Part shown: piece by piece, positions 45,830 through 62,500 of the stretch
How the letters are laid out: each line of letters starts with the position of its first letter
Numbering within the stretch: the stretch's first letter is position 1
Source of the DNA: Dasypus novemcinctus
Taxonomy: Eukaryota > Chordata > Mammalia > Cingulata > Dasypodidae
DNA length: 64,000 nucleotides
Reading direction: 5' to 3'
Assembly: GCF_030445035.2 (NCBI RefSeq)
Contig: NC_080676.1
Span: 11,198,940-11,262,939 of the forward strand
The notes under the pieces: generated by a model
Told to the model about the DNA's origin: nothing
The model's database searches: none
The model's input: only the letters and a program-made list of their open reading frames with translations
Translations under genes and position numbers: made by a program

Positions 45830-46236
45830 GGGTAGCGGACTTGGCCCAGTGGTTAGGGCGTCCGTCTACCACATGGGAGGTCTGTGGTTCAAACCCCAGG
45901 CCTCCTTGACCCGTGTGGAGCTGGTGTGTGCAAAGAGTCCCGAGCCACACAGGGGTGTCCCGGCGTAGGGGAGCCCCACGTGCAAGGAGTGTGCCCCATA
46001 GGGATAGCCGCCCAGCGCGAAAGAAGTGCAGCCTGCCCAGGAATGGCGCCAGAGAGCTGACACAAGATGATGCAACAAAAAGAAACACAGATTCCTGGTG
46101 TTGCTGATAAGGATAGAAGCGGTCACAGAAGAACACACAGCGAATGGACACAGAGAGCAGACAACTGATGGGGGGAAAGGGGGGGAGGGAGAGAAATAAA
46201 TAAATAAATCTTAAAAAAAAAAGCCAAAACTTTCTA
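45830..46236 (+). mobile_element. DAS-type SINE (plus)
   Basis: Flanked by AAAAAATGATTTAGA at 45815-45829 and 46237-46251. The A tail is followed by an extra stretch (GCCAAAACTTTCTA) before the right duplication, so the tail is irregular. The body has small internal deletions. Confidence 0.92.
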
Positions 46237-46760
46237 AAAAAATGATTTAGAAATCTTGAAATTAATGACTAGAAGAAGGATGAAAGAAAAACAGGAAATT
46301 CAGAAGAGAAGTCAAGCTTGGGGCAGAGGAATGTGAATTCTGGTTTTAGCCTTGTTTATTGCAGGTTATCAGTTTCCAACAGACAGTTGAAGATGAAGAT
46401 TACATCTATAGGGAGATGCTGGGCTAGAAAGATATTGTAGGAAGTTATGAACATGGAGATAACTACTGAAAGTTTTAAGAGTGGGTGAAATCACAGAGAA
46501 GAGCAAAGGGCTGATGCTCATTTATCATAGGGAGCATCTATGTTTAAGAGCATTAGAGGGAAAGGGTTTCATTGCAGAAGACCAAATGAAAGATCAAAGA
46601 TGTCAGAGGCATCAAGGATAATACAGCATTTTGAAAACCAAAGTGGGTTTTATTATGTTGCTTAGAAATCAAGGAGGAGGTAAAAAAGGCCATGGGATGT
46701 TGAAAGTATGGCATCCAGTAGAATTGGGAAAAAATGATACACACTGTTTTGAGAAATTTG

Positions 46761-49253
<2,493 letters not shown>

Positions 49254-49376
49254 TAATTTAGATTTTTAAACCAAAATAGATTTCCTGTCCCATTGCCATT
49301 TTTTTCTTCCCCCAAATTTATTTTGTTTTAAAGAAATAGTTTTTTTTTTTTTAATAAGTTAACTATTACTCTAAAG

Positions 49377-49568
49377 CAGGGCTTCTTAACCTTTTTTGTT
49401 CCATGGACCCCTTTGCCAGTCAGGTGAAAACTGCAGACCCCTTACTAAGTCCACAGTGTACCATGTACTATTTAATAAGTATATCACACCCGCATCAACA
49501 TATCCCCCCAAGAATAATGGTTTTTGAATTTCAATTCAAGCTCATGAACCCCTTGTTAAGAACCTCTG
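49377..49568 (+). mobile_element. Small hAT-type DNA transposon in TRPC1 intron 3
   Basis: Termini CAGGGCTTCTTAACC and GTTAAGAACCTCTG are inverted repeats. Flanked by a perfect 8-bp duplication, CTCTAAAG, at 49369-49376 and 49569-49576. The interior has 'ccatggacccctttgcc' and 'catgaaccccttg', typical of MER-class hAT elements. Confidence 0.9.
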
Positions 49569-49576
49569 CTCTAAAG

Positions 49577-51110
49577 TAAGTAGACACTTTTTAAAGTTAG
49601 TGATATTTCCATAAGTTTTTCAGTGTTGACCAGTATTTTTAGTTTGGAATATTCTGCAGGTTATGTTGAAAGTATAGATTCGTTTCTAGGTGGGATTTAA
49701 GAATTAAATGTAACCAATGAAACCATAAAACTGGAAGAAAATGTGGGTAAATATTTAACTGTTTAAGAGTAGAAGGACTTCCTAAACATAAAAATAGTGT
49801 ATAAAAATCAGTGGAGGGAAATGGACTTTGGCCCAGTGGTTAGGGCGTCCGTCTACCATATGGGAGGTCCGCGGTTCAAACCCCGGGCCTCCTTGACCCG
49901 TGTGGAGCTGGCCATGCGCAGTGCTGATGCGCGCAAGGAGTGCCGTGCCACGCAAGGGTGTCCCCCGCGTGAGGGAGCCCCACGCGCAAGGAGTGCGCCC
50001 GTGAGGAAAGCCGCCCAGCGTGAAAAGAAAGTGCAGCCTGCCCAGGAATGGCGCCGCCCACACTTCCCATGCCACTGAGGACAACAGAAGCGGACAAAGA
50101 AACAACAGAAGCGGACAAAGAAATAAGACGCAGCAAATAGACACCAAGAACAGACAACCAGGGGAGGGGGGGGAATTAAATAAATAAATAAATCTTTTAA
50201 AAAAAAAATCAGTGGCAAAAATCAATGCCTTTGACTGTACAGAAGTTAAATTTCTAGAATTCAAACATGCAAAATTTAGAAAGCAGATTAAAAACTGGAA
50301 AAAGTATTTGTAATGTACACAACAAATTAGAAATCTTAATATTAGACAAATTGATGAAAAATACCAAAATCATAATAGCAAAGAACAAGAAAAAATCTCA
50401 GGAAAAAATGCAAAATATTAAACATTACTGGTATCAAATACAAAATAATAATTTTTGCTTATCAAATTATCAGAGACTAAAATAATCATTGATGGCAAGA
50501 AAGTAATATAGGCTCATATGCTGCTACTGGTGGGGAGGATATTTTATAAAGCAGTTTGGCAGGATGTGTTATAAACAGTAAAGATGTTCTCCCTCTTTAA
50601 CCTGGTATTTCTTCATTTAGGAACCATACAAGGAAATGATCAGAAGTGTGAACAAAAATGTTCATTGTATTCATAATTGTAGCAGTGAATAAAACAAAAG
50701 GCATGTAAATAATACAAGCATTCCAAAGTAGAGGGTTGGAAATAGAAATAATTACATATATGTACAGTGGAATATTATGTAACCCTTAAAGTGCTTTCTT
50801 AGAAGACTATTTAAAAATATGGAAAAATAGAATAAGCAAAAAATGAGGATACTAAAATAGGATATAAGTAAAAAATGAGGCTACTAAACTGTGTGCAATA
50901 TATGATCTAAAATTTAAAATATGCATAGAAAGGAATAGTATGGAAGTGGAACAAAATGTTACCTAATAGTGGTCATCTCCTATAGGTCAAATTAAGAATA
51001 TTTTTTTCTTATGCTATTTATTTTTCTTTATTGCACTTGTAATTGGGTAAAATAATCAAATAAAGTGAATTTTTAAAAATGAAATATTTGTTGTATATAA
51101 AATTTTAAAA
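49577..51110 (+). mobile_element. L1 3' region fragment (plus), interrupted by a SINE
   Basis: 50510-50830 reads as the usual old-L1 3' end ('tataaagcagtttggcaggatgtgtt', 'aaatgttcattgtattcataattgtagcagtg', 'cagtggaatattatgtaaccc'). The left limit near 49660 is uncertain. The DAS SINE at 49815-50203 interrupts it. Confidence 0.65.
49815..50203 (+). mobile_element. DAS-type SINE (plus) with internal tandem duplication
   Basis: Short subtype. Flanked by a perfect AAAAATCAGTGG at 49803-49814 and 50204-50215. Within it the unit ACAACAGAAGCGGACAAAGA occurs twice back to back (about 50081-50122). Ends AAATAAATAAATAAATC and A run. Confidence 0.95.
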
Positions 51111-52110
51111 ATTTTTACCACTTACAATTGGTGAACGTATGGTGAAACAGGAAGTTTAAATAATTGCTGGGGGTAAAACTGGCTGTACTCAGAGGGAAGA
51201 TACTGTTTTTAAATGATTTACAAATTGGTTGCACATCGTCTGCCATGCTCTGAGAATTATGAGAGGCTCTGCTAGACTGCATACCTTATCACATGTAAAC
51301 TGAAATATTTTATTCTCATTTAGAGGATTACACAGTTTGTCTAAGTGTGCCTTTCTCTAGAGGGTAGGATTCAGAGTAAGTTGTGGTAAGAAGCCATAAG
51401 AACCAAGAAATAAGGGCTATGAATATAGTCCCTATCCAAAGGATCAGAAATATCTAGATTTTTATTCCATTTTCTGTCATATATTTTGCAGTTCGTATTA
51501 TAGTTTTGTATACTTGTTCCACCTTTAAGCTTTTTAACCCATTTAAATTAGAGGGTGGGAGTGGGGGTAGTGTGCTAGGGTATTGTAACAACTAACTGGT
51601 ATTATTTCATCACCATTACTATTACCAATCTAATCTTAGAATTGTACAGCCTGTTAGTCTCACCGACTGTGGAAAGAACCCTTTCTACCAAACCTCTAAC
51701 AAATAAAGGTTATCCAACCTTTTCTTGAATACTTGAAATGACAGCAAATCACATTTCAACAACCCTTTTACTTCTAAACAGGAAATATTTAATATTTGTA
51801 TGTAATTCTTTTATCAGGTCAGTGGATTCATTATGTATTCTTGGTATGTCAAAATTTTCTTGTTTGGCAATTAACTTTCAAATGCAGGTAATTTATTTGA
51901 TAGCACATAGGTTATATTATGAATTATGAAATTATGAACTTTAATTTTATATTTCTAATAAAAGTATTTTTATATAGTTAGATGTGTTTCATAGGAAAAC
52001 TGAGGACTATTTTTCTCTTAAAGGATTAAATATAATTTTCTGTTTTTTATAACCAGTAATCCAATGATAAGGGAAAAAAGAGTAACATTTTTATATCTCT
52101 CTATTTAAAA
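51111..52110 (+). other. TRPC1: TRPC1 intron 3 segment, no gene seen
   Basis: AT-rich with no recognised repeat of note; short open frames without domains. Confidence 0.6.
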
Positions 52111-52565
52111 AATTTTGATCAATTAATTTATTTGAAATCCCCAATAAATAAATGGAAGAGTACATAAACTATTCATAGAAGAGGGGAAAAACCCATATAA
52201 ATGTGGAGAAAAAGTTATAGTAGTCAAAGAAAAGTAAATTAGAACTTCATAATAGGATTTTTTACTCATTAAATTGAGAGTGATCGTGCCCAGTACAGGT
52301 GAGTAAAGCTTTAGTGTGAAATGGGTACATTCCTATATTATTGGTAATATAAATCATTAAAAAGACTTCAACAATATGTATCAAGAACTTCAAAATTGTT
52401 CATGGTCTTTAGACCTCTAAATCTACTTCTGGGGCTTTGTGTAATGATGTAACCTTATATGTGGAAGAAGTTGTATTCATAAAGATGTTTGCAGTAGTGT
52501 CATTTAAATTAACAAAATAAAAATCTTGAACACAGGATCAATGAATCTTATTAAATTGCGTGCAA
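52111..52565 (+). mobile_element. Old L1 3' region fragment (plus)
   Basis: Wording such as 'acctctaaatctacttctggggctttgtgtaatgatgtaacc' and 'ataaagatgtttgcagtagtgtcatttaaatt' corresponds to the 3' part of an ancient L1. Boundaries are approximate. Confidence 0.6.
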
Positions 52566-52690
52566 AATTCTGGGCATGAATTTTTTTTCTGAACATCCTG
52601 GGCTGTATCTTTTTGAGATGACTAAAAGGATGATTCCCCAAATAATAGAGAACCATTGTTTTTAATAATTGGTTGGTAGCATATCTACTA

Positions 52691-53055
52691 TTCCCACCTC
52701 CCCCCCATCCAAGGCTCCCTCCTCTGTGTGTTGTTTTTGCTTATTATTTATTTATTTATTTTTGCTAGTTGTCTGCTCCTTATCTGTTTGTTTTTCTTTA
52801 GGAGGCACTGGGAACTGAACCCCAGAGGCAGGTGCTCAACGGCTTGAGCCACATCTGCTCCCTGCTCTTTTGTTTTTTTGCTTGTTGTCTTGCACATTTT
52901 TTCCCCCTCATAGTCTGCTTGTTGTTATTTTTTTCTTGTCTGCTCCTTGTTTTTGTTTGTTGGTTGTTTGGCTTCTTTAGGAGGCACTGGGAATTGAACC
53001 CGGGACTTCCCATGTGGGAGGTGGGTGCTCAACTGCTTGAGCCACATCTGCTTCC
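52691..53055 (-). mobile_element. Dimeric xenarthran tRNA-like SINE (minus)
   Basis: It contains two copies of a tRNA-like unit: 52799-52862 and 52977-53055 both read GGAGGCACTGGGAA(C/T)TGAACC...GCTTGAGCCACATCTGCT, joined by T- and TTGTT-rich linkers. The flanks AGCATATCTACTA (52678-52690) and AGCATATCTCCTA (53056-53068) are a duplication with one mismatch. This family lacks the long DAS body. Confidence 0.85.
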
Positions 53056-53444
53056 AGCATATCTCCTACTTATACAAAAGCTATCCCTATAAGGGGGTAT
53101 GGTAGAAAAGGACTAGAAGCAAATAATTACTCCAAAATGTTCTTTAGGTCATAAAAATATATGGGTTTTAAAATTTCTCCCTTTCTATATATTTTGGATA
53201 TTTTAAATAAGTATACATTGCTTTTTACAGTGTTTATAAAAATCACCAAAAAAGGTGAATTTGATGAGTTTACACGATAGAAACAAACAGCTCTTAGGGA
53301 AACCTCTGTGAAAACATGAGAATTATTAAAAAGGATATGCAATAGTCATTGCATATTCAACCTTTTTCTTTCACCCTGATCCTTCACTTACTAATGTTTC
53401 TCCTCTGAAGACATGCCATCACCAGGACCATGGGTCAATCTTGT

Positions 53445-53640
53445 GCAAGGAGCTCAGGCTCCTGAGTAACATGAACTGGTCAGCATGCCACTTTATTGTG
53501 TCGCTCGGGCATGTTAACGTCTTTGAGCCTCAGTTTTCTCTTGGGGGTCATAGTGTTCAGTTTCGCAGGCCATTGTGGGGATTAAATGTGATGATAAAGT
53601 GCCTAACAGTTCCAGGACTCATTAAACAGTAGTTATGATT
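53445..53640 (+). repeat. MIR-family SINE fragment
   Basis: Reads 'tgccactttattgtgtcgctcgggcatgttaac', then 'tttgagcctcagttttctc' and 'ggggattaaatgtgatgataaagtgcc', the MIR order on the + strand. Confidence 0.8.
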
Positions 53641-54180
53641 CTTAATGCTCTTGTGCATTTGTAACAGGAAAGTAATGTAGACAAGGTTTGGGAGAGTATA
53701 GAAATGAAATGTTTCTTGTTCAACTGCTCCCTTTCAAGTCGCTTTATTGCTATCAGTGTAACAAGACTTATAGAGCTAGAATTGAAAGTTTTTCTCCTAC
53801 ATTTATGCTCTTCCTGTTTTTGTTAATATTTGTTTTCCATTTTATTCTTTATCTAAAATTCTTGTTCTTTATCTTTGTCATTATGCTTGTTAACATAATC
53901 TTATGGAAGTTAAACACTTTTTTCCAATTTTTCCAGATGTCCTTAATTCCTCTTTGTTAGGAAAACAGAACTCTAGTTATGTGAATTTTCCTTGAAGATT
54001 TTGTACTACTAGTATTAAATTGCATTTCAATTAAAGTGAAGTTTTGAGTGTTATTAAAAAAATTTAGTCCCAATATAATGTTTATCGTATTCCTTGAAAT
54101 AATTATGTTCTTTATGCCCTCAGATTTTTTTTTTCCATTTAATTCTTCAGAGAAAAATATTTTCTCAAAGTCACAAATAA

Positions 54181-55661
<1,481 letters not shown>

Positions 55662-55671
55662 AAAGTTACTT

Positions 55672-56086
55672 TTTTTTTTAAAGATTTATTTATTTATTTC
55701 TCTCCCCTTCCCCCTCATCCCAGTTGTCTGTTCTGTGTGTCTATTTTGCCGCGTGTTCTTTGTCCACTTCTGTTGTTGTCAGCGGCACAGGAATCTGTGT
55801 TTCTTTTTGTTGCATCATCTTGTTGTGTCAGTTCTCCGTGTGTGCGACACCATTCCTAGGCAGGCTGCACTTTCTTTCGCGCTGGGCGGCTCTCCTTACG
55901 GGGCGCACTCCTTGTGCGTGGAGCTCCCCTATGTGGGGACACCCCTGCGTGGCAGGGCAATCATTGCGCGCATTAGCACTGCGTATGGGCCAGCTCCGCA
56001 CGGGTCAGGGAGGCCTGGGGTTTGAACCGTGGACCTCCCATTTGGTAGACGGACGCCCAAACCACTGGGCCAAGTCTGCTTCCCTC
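55672..56086 (-). mobile_element. DAS-type SINE (minus)
   Basis: Long subtype, flanked by AAAGTTACTT at 55662-55671 and 56087-56096. T run at left, tRNA-like head at right. Confidence 0.95.
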
Positions 56087-56199
56087 AAAGTTACTTAGGT
56101 CAGCACATTTTCCCTTCCTACTTGCAGCAAATTTGTTTCATACATTTATAATAAAGCTAGATTCTTAAGTCACATTTGATTTCCTTCTACCTCTTTCAG

Positions 56200-57400
56200 T
56201 TTTAAAAAAATTTGCTTCATTAAGAATGACTCTTTGTGCTGTAAAATTCTTTGAGTTTTGAAAATTCATAGTTGCAGGTATCCACCAGTAAATATCATAC
56301 AGAATTCTTCACTTGTTCAGTCCTCTCCTTTTCTCTACCACAAATCCTTGGCAATCATTGATTTGTTTACTATCTTTGTATTTTGCCTTTTGCAGAAATA
56401 ATAGATGGAGTCTTACCATGCATTATATAGCCTTTTCCAACTGCTGTCTTTCTCTTAGCAATATGAATTTGAGATACAGCCATGACTTTATGTGGCAGAA
56501 TAGTGCTTTCTTTTTTATTGCAGAGTAGTATCCCAGGACATGGTTGTACCACAAATTGGTTATCCATTCACTTAGTGAAGGATATCTTGGTTTCTGCTAG
56601 TTTCTGGTCATTATAACTAAAACTTGCTATACATATTGCGTGCTGTTTCTTTTTGAAGAGAGATATTAGTTATCAAACAAAGTTGAGTAAATACCTGGGA
56701 GTTTGATGGATTTGTCACAAGCTGAGATATGTTTAACTTTGTAAGAAATAGCCATCCTGACTTCCAAAGTTGCTGTACCATTAATGTATTCCCTCCAGCA
56801 TTAAATGAGCATTCCTGTTGTTCCATGTTTTTTCTAGTAATTGGTATTATCTATTCTTTGTATGTTAGTCATTCCAATGGTTGTATAGTATCTCTCATTT
56901 TAAGTTGCTTTTCCATAATGACAAATGATGTTGAGCATTTTTATGTGTGTTTATTTACCAACTGTATATCTAATTGTGTGAGATGTCTTTTAAGTCCTTT
57001 ACCCTTTTTTTATTTGGTGGTTTGTTTTCTTGTTGTTGAGCTATGGGTCTTTTGTATATTTTGGTACAAATCCTTTATATATGTGTGTGTTTTGCAAAAC
57101 TTTGTGTAGGGCTGAGGTCATTTTTGTATGTGTTAGCAGTGTCTTCCACAGAGTAGGATTTTTAAATTTTTTAATAAAGTCCTATTACCTCTTTTTCCTT
57201 TCATGATTCTTTCTATAGACGCTGCATATAAAACTCATGATCAGACATAAGGTCATGTTGATTTTCTCCTCTGTTGTCATCTGAAATGTTTGTAATTTCG
57301 CATTTTACACATAAATCTATAAAATGTTTTGGGTGAATTTTTTGTAAGATATGAAGTTTATTTTTTTGTTTATTTTTTGTTTTCTATATGGTCATTCAGA
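56200..57400 (-). mobile_element. Ancient L1 ORF2/3' fragment (minus)
   Basis: The + strand reads as the antisense of an old L1, e.g. 'gagtagtatcccaggacatggttgtaccac', 'aatgacaaatgatgttgagcatttttatg', 'ctttgtatgttagtcattcc'. Heavily mutated, no open frame of interest. Confidence 0.7.
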
Positions 57401-57779
57401 TTATAGACAAAAAGAACTGTGAATGAGCAATGAACTCTTGTAAAGTTCTTACCCACAGAGGTGTTGATTAACAACTGTGAAACTAATATACCTGTATACT
57501 GGAAGTGAACAATCAATTCAATATATAGCAGATGGTGGGAGACAGGTTTTTCACTCTTGGAGTGGGAGATTACAGATAAGTCATGGGATAAAGCTACAAT
57601 GATCTATTTAGTAATGGATTAAATTTGGAGACATGTGTATGAAGTCATGATTAGTTGAATACAAATTGTTCCAAATAGGAATATTTATAGTAATTAGCTG
57701 TATATATACAGCTTAGTACAGTCATCTGAATTTCCTGGTACTATCAGCTGAGAAGGTGGAGATGCAAGGACACCCCTGG

Positions 57780-58850
57780 TCAGCTCCCAGATCTAGATTT
57801 TTAATGTTGTTCTCCAACAGAAGGATCCACTTCTCCCTCCAGAAATGGTTGATTCTAGGTCTGGGGAAGGAAATCTATAAGACAGTCCTGGAGAATCTTC
57901 TAGAGCCCAAAAAGTAAGGATTTAAAAAAGGAATAACAACATCACAACATACACACACTCACATACACTCATTCACAAATATGTGTAAAAGAGGAGCCAA
58001 CTGAAAGTGCTCACCACGGCCAAAGCTGTAATAATTTGAGCAAGAAAATAAATCACATGGAATCACATTATAACCACAAGTGAAAGATGAATGTGCTGAG
58101 ACCAGACTGATATAAATAATTAAACTGATGAATAAATGTGAAGAATAGTAAATATATTTTTAAAAATCCCATTTATTTGTGTAGATTCTCATCCATCAAG
58201 GAACTAGAACATAATGTCCCACTCCCTAAGGGTGCGCTATGTATATTGACTTCCTTCCAAAAAGTACATGCAGTTTGTATAGGAGAAAAAGAGTAACTTT
58301 ATAGTGGAGAAACCTGACAAATAACGCCTTAGCTAAGTGAGGAAAGTAAATAACAACAGCCAGAAGTCTGAGTATATACCCTTGATATGTAATGATGAGA
58401 CAGATACTTCACCACTTTGGTCTTTCTCCCAAAATCATTGCAGCCTGACATGAGAAAAACATCAGATAAATCTCAATTGGAAGACATTCCACAAAATTCC
58501 TGACCAGTATTCCCAAATTTTCTTAAGGTCATAAACAAAGAATATCTGAGAAACTCTTAAAACCAAGGTGAACCTAAGCAACATGGAGACTAAATGCAGT
58601 GTGTATCCTGGAATGGGATGTGAAATAGAAAATGATAAAACTAAGGAAATCTGGAGAAAGAATGGACTGTAGTTAATAATAATGGGTCTACATTAAATTA
58701 ATAAAATTAATAACATTTGTTTTTGATTGTAACATATTTCATGCTGATATAAAATAAGACAGATACCTGGATTTCAGTTATGTAATAAATCTCTGCACTA
58801 TCTACCTAATTTTTCTGTTTCTGAAACTATTCCAAGATAAATATGTATTA
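57780..58850 (+). mobile_element. Ancient L1 3' UTR fragment (plus)
   Basis: Carries the L1M-type 3' end order: 'ggatccacttctccctcc', 'aatctgg/taagtggagac...', 'ttcctgaccagtattcc', 'ggtgaacctaagcaacatggagactaaatgcag', 'atgtaataaatctctgcactatctacctaatttttctg', ending 'aaactattccaagataaa'. Confidence 0.75.
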
Positions 58851-59579
58851 AGCAACATTGTCATATTTTCCTTAACATATACTTTTTGTTTAATTATTAC
58901 TGTTAGTAATTATTATTAATTTTCTCCATTAACTAGTCCTATTATTGCTCTTGCTTAATAATAATATTAATAACACCGAAAATAAATAATCCAGGATAAT
59001 ATATACTATCAAATAAAAGTCTGTTATACATTAAAAAAGGTAAAAGGTATTGTAGGCAGACAGTACAGCATGTGATAGCGGTATGTTTAGGGAATTGCAG
59101 TGGTTTGGTACGTTTGTGTAACAGTGTTCATTTTTCCTAAGTTACTCATGTTTGAGAAAACAGTTATAGCAAATGGGATATGCACCTGATTAAGTCATTT
59201 TCAGAAACTGCTAAGTGGCAACTGTAGAAATAAAAGAGGCTAACATAATGAGTAAAAAGGAGATGGGTTAAGGTTTCTGTTAAGTTGAATAGTTAATGCA
59301 CCAACAATAAGGAAGTACGACTATTGTGGTTATAAGATATTGGCTTTTAAATTTCAGAGGTTGTGCAATTCCAGGTGATGATAAGTTTGAGGGGCAGTAA
59401 TTCCAAATGAGGTAAGGAAGGGTGATGGGTCACTATAGTAAAACAAACAAACAAACAAAAAAACATTTTCAGTAATATAATTGGAGTGATTTTATTTTAA
59501 TCTTGATTTATTTTGAAATTTCAGATAACTTTAAGGGACAATATGAAGTCTTTATTATACATTAAAGGAATAATTTTTT
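58851..59579 (+). other. TRPC1: TRPC1 intron 4 segment, no gene seen
   Basis: AT-rich. 59438-59465 has an AAAC simple repeat. No exon or recognised element. Confidence 0.6.
59438..59465 (+). repeat. AAAC simple repeat
   Basis: Four or five AAAC units followed by an A run. It may be the remnant tail of a retroposon, but no body is recognisable. Confidence 0.7.
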
Positions 59580-62500
59580 GTTTTGTTTTTATTATTAGAG
59601 AAGTGTGGGTTTACAGAAATATCATGCATAAAATATGGGGTGTCCATATACCACCATATTTTTTTAAACATTATTTTTAAAAGTAGTTTTAGATTACTGA
59701 AAAGTTACATTGAAAATATAGAGGATTCCCATATATCCACCTCTCCCCCTCTTTCATTTTCCCCTATTAATAACATCTTATGTTAGTGGGGTATATCTGT
59801 TACAACTGATGAACAAATATTGGAGCATTGCTACTAACCATGGCCTGTATTTTACATTATGGTTTACACTTTGCACAGTACAATTTTACAGGTTTTAACA
59901 AATGTATAATTGCCTGTATCTGTCATTTGCAATATCATGCAGAACAATTCCAATGCCCCAAAAACCCTATGTTCCATCTCTTCTTCCATCTCCTTCCCCT
60001 CAGAACTCTGGTAATCACTATCTTTATATCAATGTTACAGGTTCCTCCATTACTACAATAATAACAAGTTACTTTGGTCCACGGCTGCATTTCCCCCTTA
60101 GTTTGTGCATTCCTCAATCTTGAGGATTTTGGGATGGTAATGCCCACTCTGCTTTACATTGAGAGGGAGTTTGGATCTTATGGGACAGATGGAAGAAAAT
60201 GTTTCACCTGCAGTTTTAGATACTCTTCGCTTTTGGGGGTGGGGGTAGTCCATCATCATTTTGTTTGTTTTCCTGGGTGAGTCTGATGAGCTCGAGAGTA
60301 GATGTTGACTGCAACTCTGCTGAAATTCAGGGCTCAACCAGCGTATGAACAGATCAAAGGTTTAAGTCTTTGGGACATATATTTAATGGGTATAGTGCTA
60401 ATTATAGGTTCAAATAAAAGGGGTAGAAGAATCATGTGTAGGGAAATTATAAATGAGCCTAACTCTGTTACAGTGGGGAAATAGGTCATCATATATTCCA
60501 AGATAAGGCCCACTTAAGGGGTACTGATTTCATGGGGTTGTGTGCCTCGCCTATAGTGTCCAGATATCTCTAGAGCCCTCAGGAGCATCCTTGTTTGAGC
60601 CTTTGTTTACTGTGGTAGTTAGTGAGATCTGTCTGAGATGTGCATAAGTGTAACCTCTGGAATGACCTCCTGACTCAATTTGAAATCTCTTAGCCATAGA
60701 AACTCTTTTTATTTATTGGTTGAGGTCTTTTCCACATGCATCACTGGCTGGCACATGCTAATAATCCTTCAGTGCCAGAGAGGCTCACCCCTGGGAATCA
60801 TTTCCCATGCTGGGGGGTGGGTAGTGAGTTTATTTGCTGTGTTTCGCTTAGAGGCCACGTTTGAGTAACAAGGTGGTTTTTGGGAGGTAACTCTTAGGCA
60901 TTAGATATTATTAGGCTAAGTTTCCATTTTATAAGAATAAGGCTTATAAGTACAAGCATTAATATTGAGGATTTGGTGTACTGGTCTGTTTTCTTTTATT
61001 AGGCACTGCCTATGTACTTTAGAGATTCTTGTCACTCTTTTAGAGACAGTGTAGCAGGACTCCCCAGGTTGGGAATTTATGTTGGTTATTGTGTGGGTCT
61101 CCACCCACTGAGATAACACCTTATCACCACACGGACACATTCATATTCCATAGAGGTGTGCCCCACACATGCATCCTTCCCTCCTCATCCATCCACAACT
61201 GACAACCTGTGCCATGATCCTCCTCTGCCATAGCTGCCAAAAGAATACTTCCACAATTGTATTCTTAACCACAATCCTCTGCCTCCCCACAGTTCACCTG
61301 TTCCTTCCTCCAGCCCTCCACCAGCTCTATGGATAGCCACCCTCCACTCAACCCCACTTACACTCACACCCCAGCATTGTCAACTCCATTTTTTGTGCAC
61401 CATCATCATAACTGTCCAATGCCAAACCTCCCCCATTAACCTTATCATAGATCTGTCCAGACTGAGCATTGACTCACCACTCTCTACTCCCTTTCTATCT
61501 CCTGGTAATCTATTTTCCAGACAATATCTCTGTGAGTCTACTGAATATCCTTAGTCCGTGTCAGTGAGATCATGCAATATTTGTCCTTTAGTGACTGGCT
61601 TACTTCATTCAACATAAGGTCTTCAAGATTCATCCATGTTGTCCATGTGTCAATACTTCATTCCTTCTGACAGCTGAGTAATACTCCATATTTTATTGAT
61701 TTATCCATTGATGGACACTGGGGTTGCTTCCAACTTTTGGCAATTGTAAATAATGCCACAATGAACACCAGTGTGCACATATCTATTCACATCCCTGCTT
61801 TCAGTTTTTTCTGGGTATATTCCTAGAAGTGGGATTGCCAGATCATATGGCAATTCTGTACTTAGCTTCCTGTGGAACTGCCAAACCATCCTCCACAGTG
61901 GCTATACCATTCTACCCTCCCTCCACCATGAATGAGTGTTACTATTCCTCTACATATCCTCTCCAACACTTGTAGTTTTCTGTTTTTGTTTTTTTTTAAA
62001 TAGCAGCCAAGCTAATAGGTGTAAGATGATATCTTATTGTAGTTTTGATTTGCATTTCCTTCCTAGCTAGTGATGTTGAGCATCTTTTCATGTGCTTTTT
62101 AGACATTTGTATTTCCTCTTTGGAAAATTTTTTATTCAAATCTCTTCCCCATTTTTTAAATGGGTTGTTTGTCTTCTTATTTTCAATATGTGAGATTTCT
62201 TTTTATATGCTTTTTGTATGATATTAGGCCCTTATTGGATAAGTGGTACCCCAAATTTTCTCCCATTGATTAGGCTGCCTTTTAACTTTCTTGACGAACT
62301 CTTTTGAAGTACCAAAGTTTTTAATTTTGAGGAAGTCCCATTTTTCTGTGTTTTCCTTCATTGCTTGTGCTTTGGGTATAAAGTTTATGAAACTGTTTCC
62401 TACTACCAGATCTTAAAAATACTTCCCTACATTATCTTCTAAGAGCTCTATGGTCTTGGCTTTTATATTTAGGTCTTTGATCCATTTTGAGTTAATTTTT

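Larger units (their letters stand above)
44590..46760 (+). repeat. Ancient interspersed repeat split by two SINEs
   Basis: Fragments at 44590-44690, 44930-45096, 45539-45830 and 46252-46760 read as consecutive parts of one old mammalian repeat ('aaggaatttgggttttatatg', 'aaagatgactctggtggctatgttcagaa', 'ggttatcagtttccaacagacagttgaag'). They are interrupted by DAS SINEs at 45105-45530 and 45830-46236. A MIR (44690-44910) sits in it as well. I cannot name the family. Confidence 0.5.
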
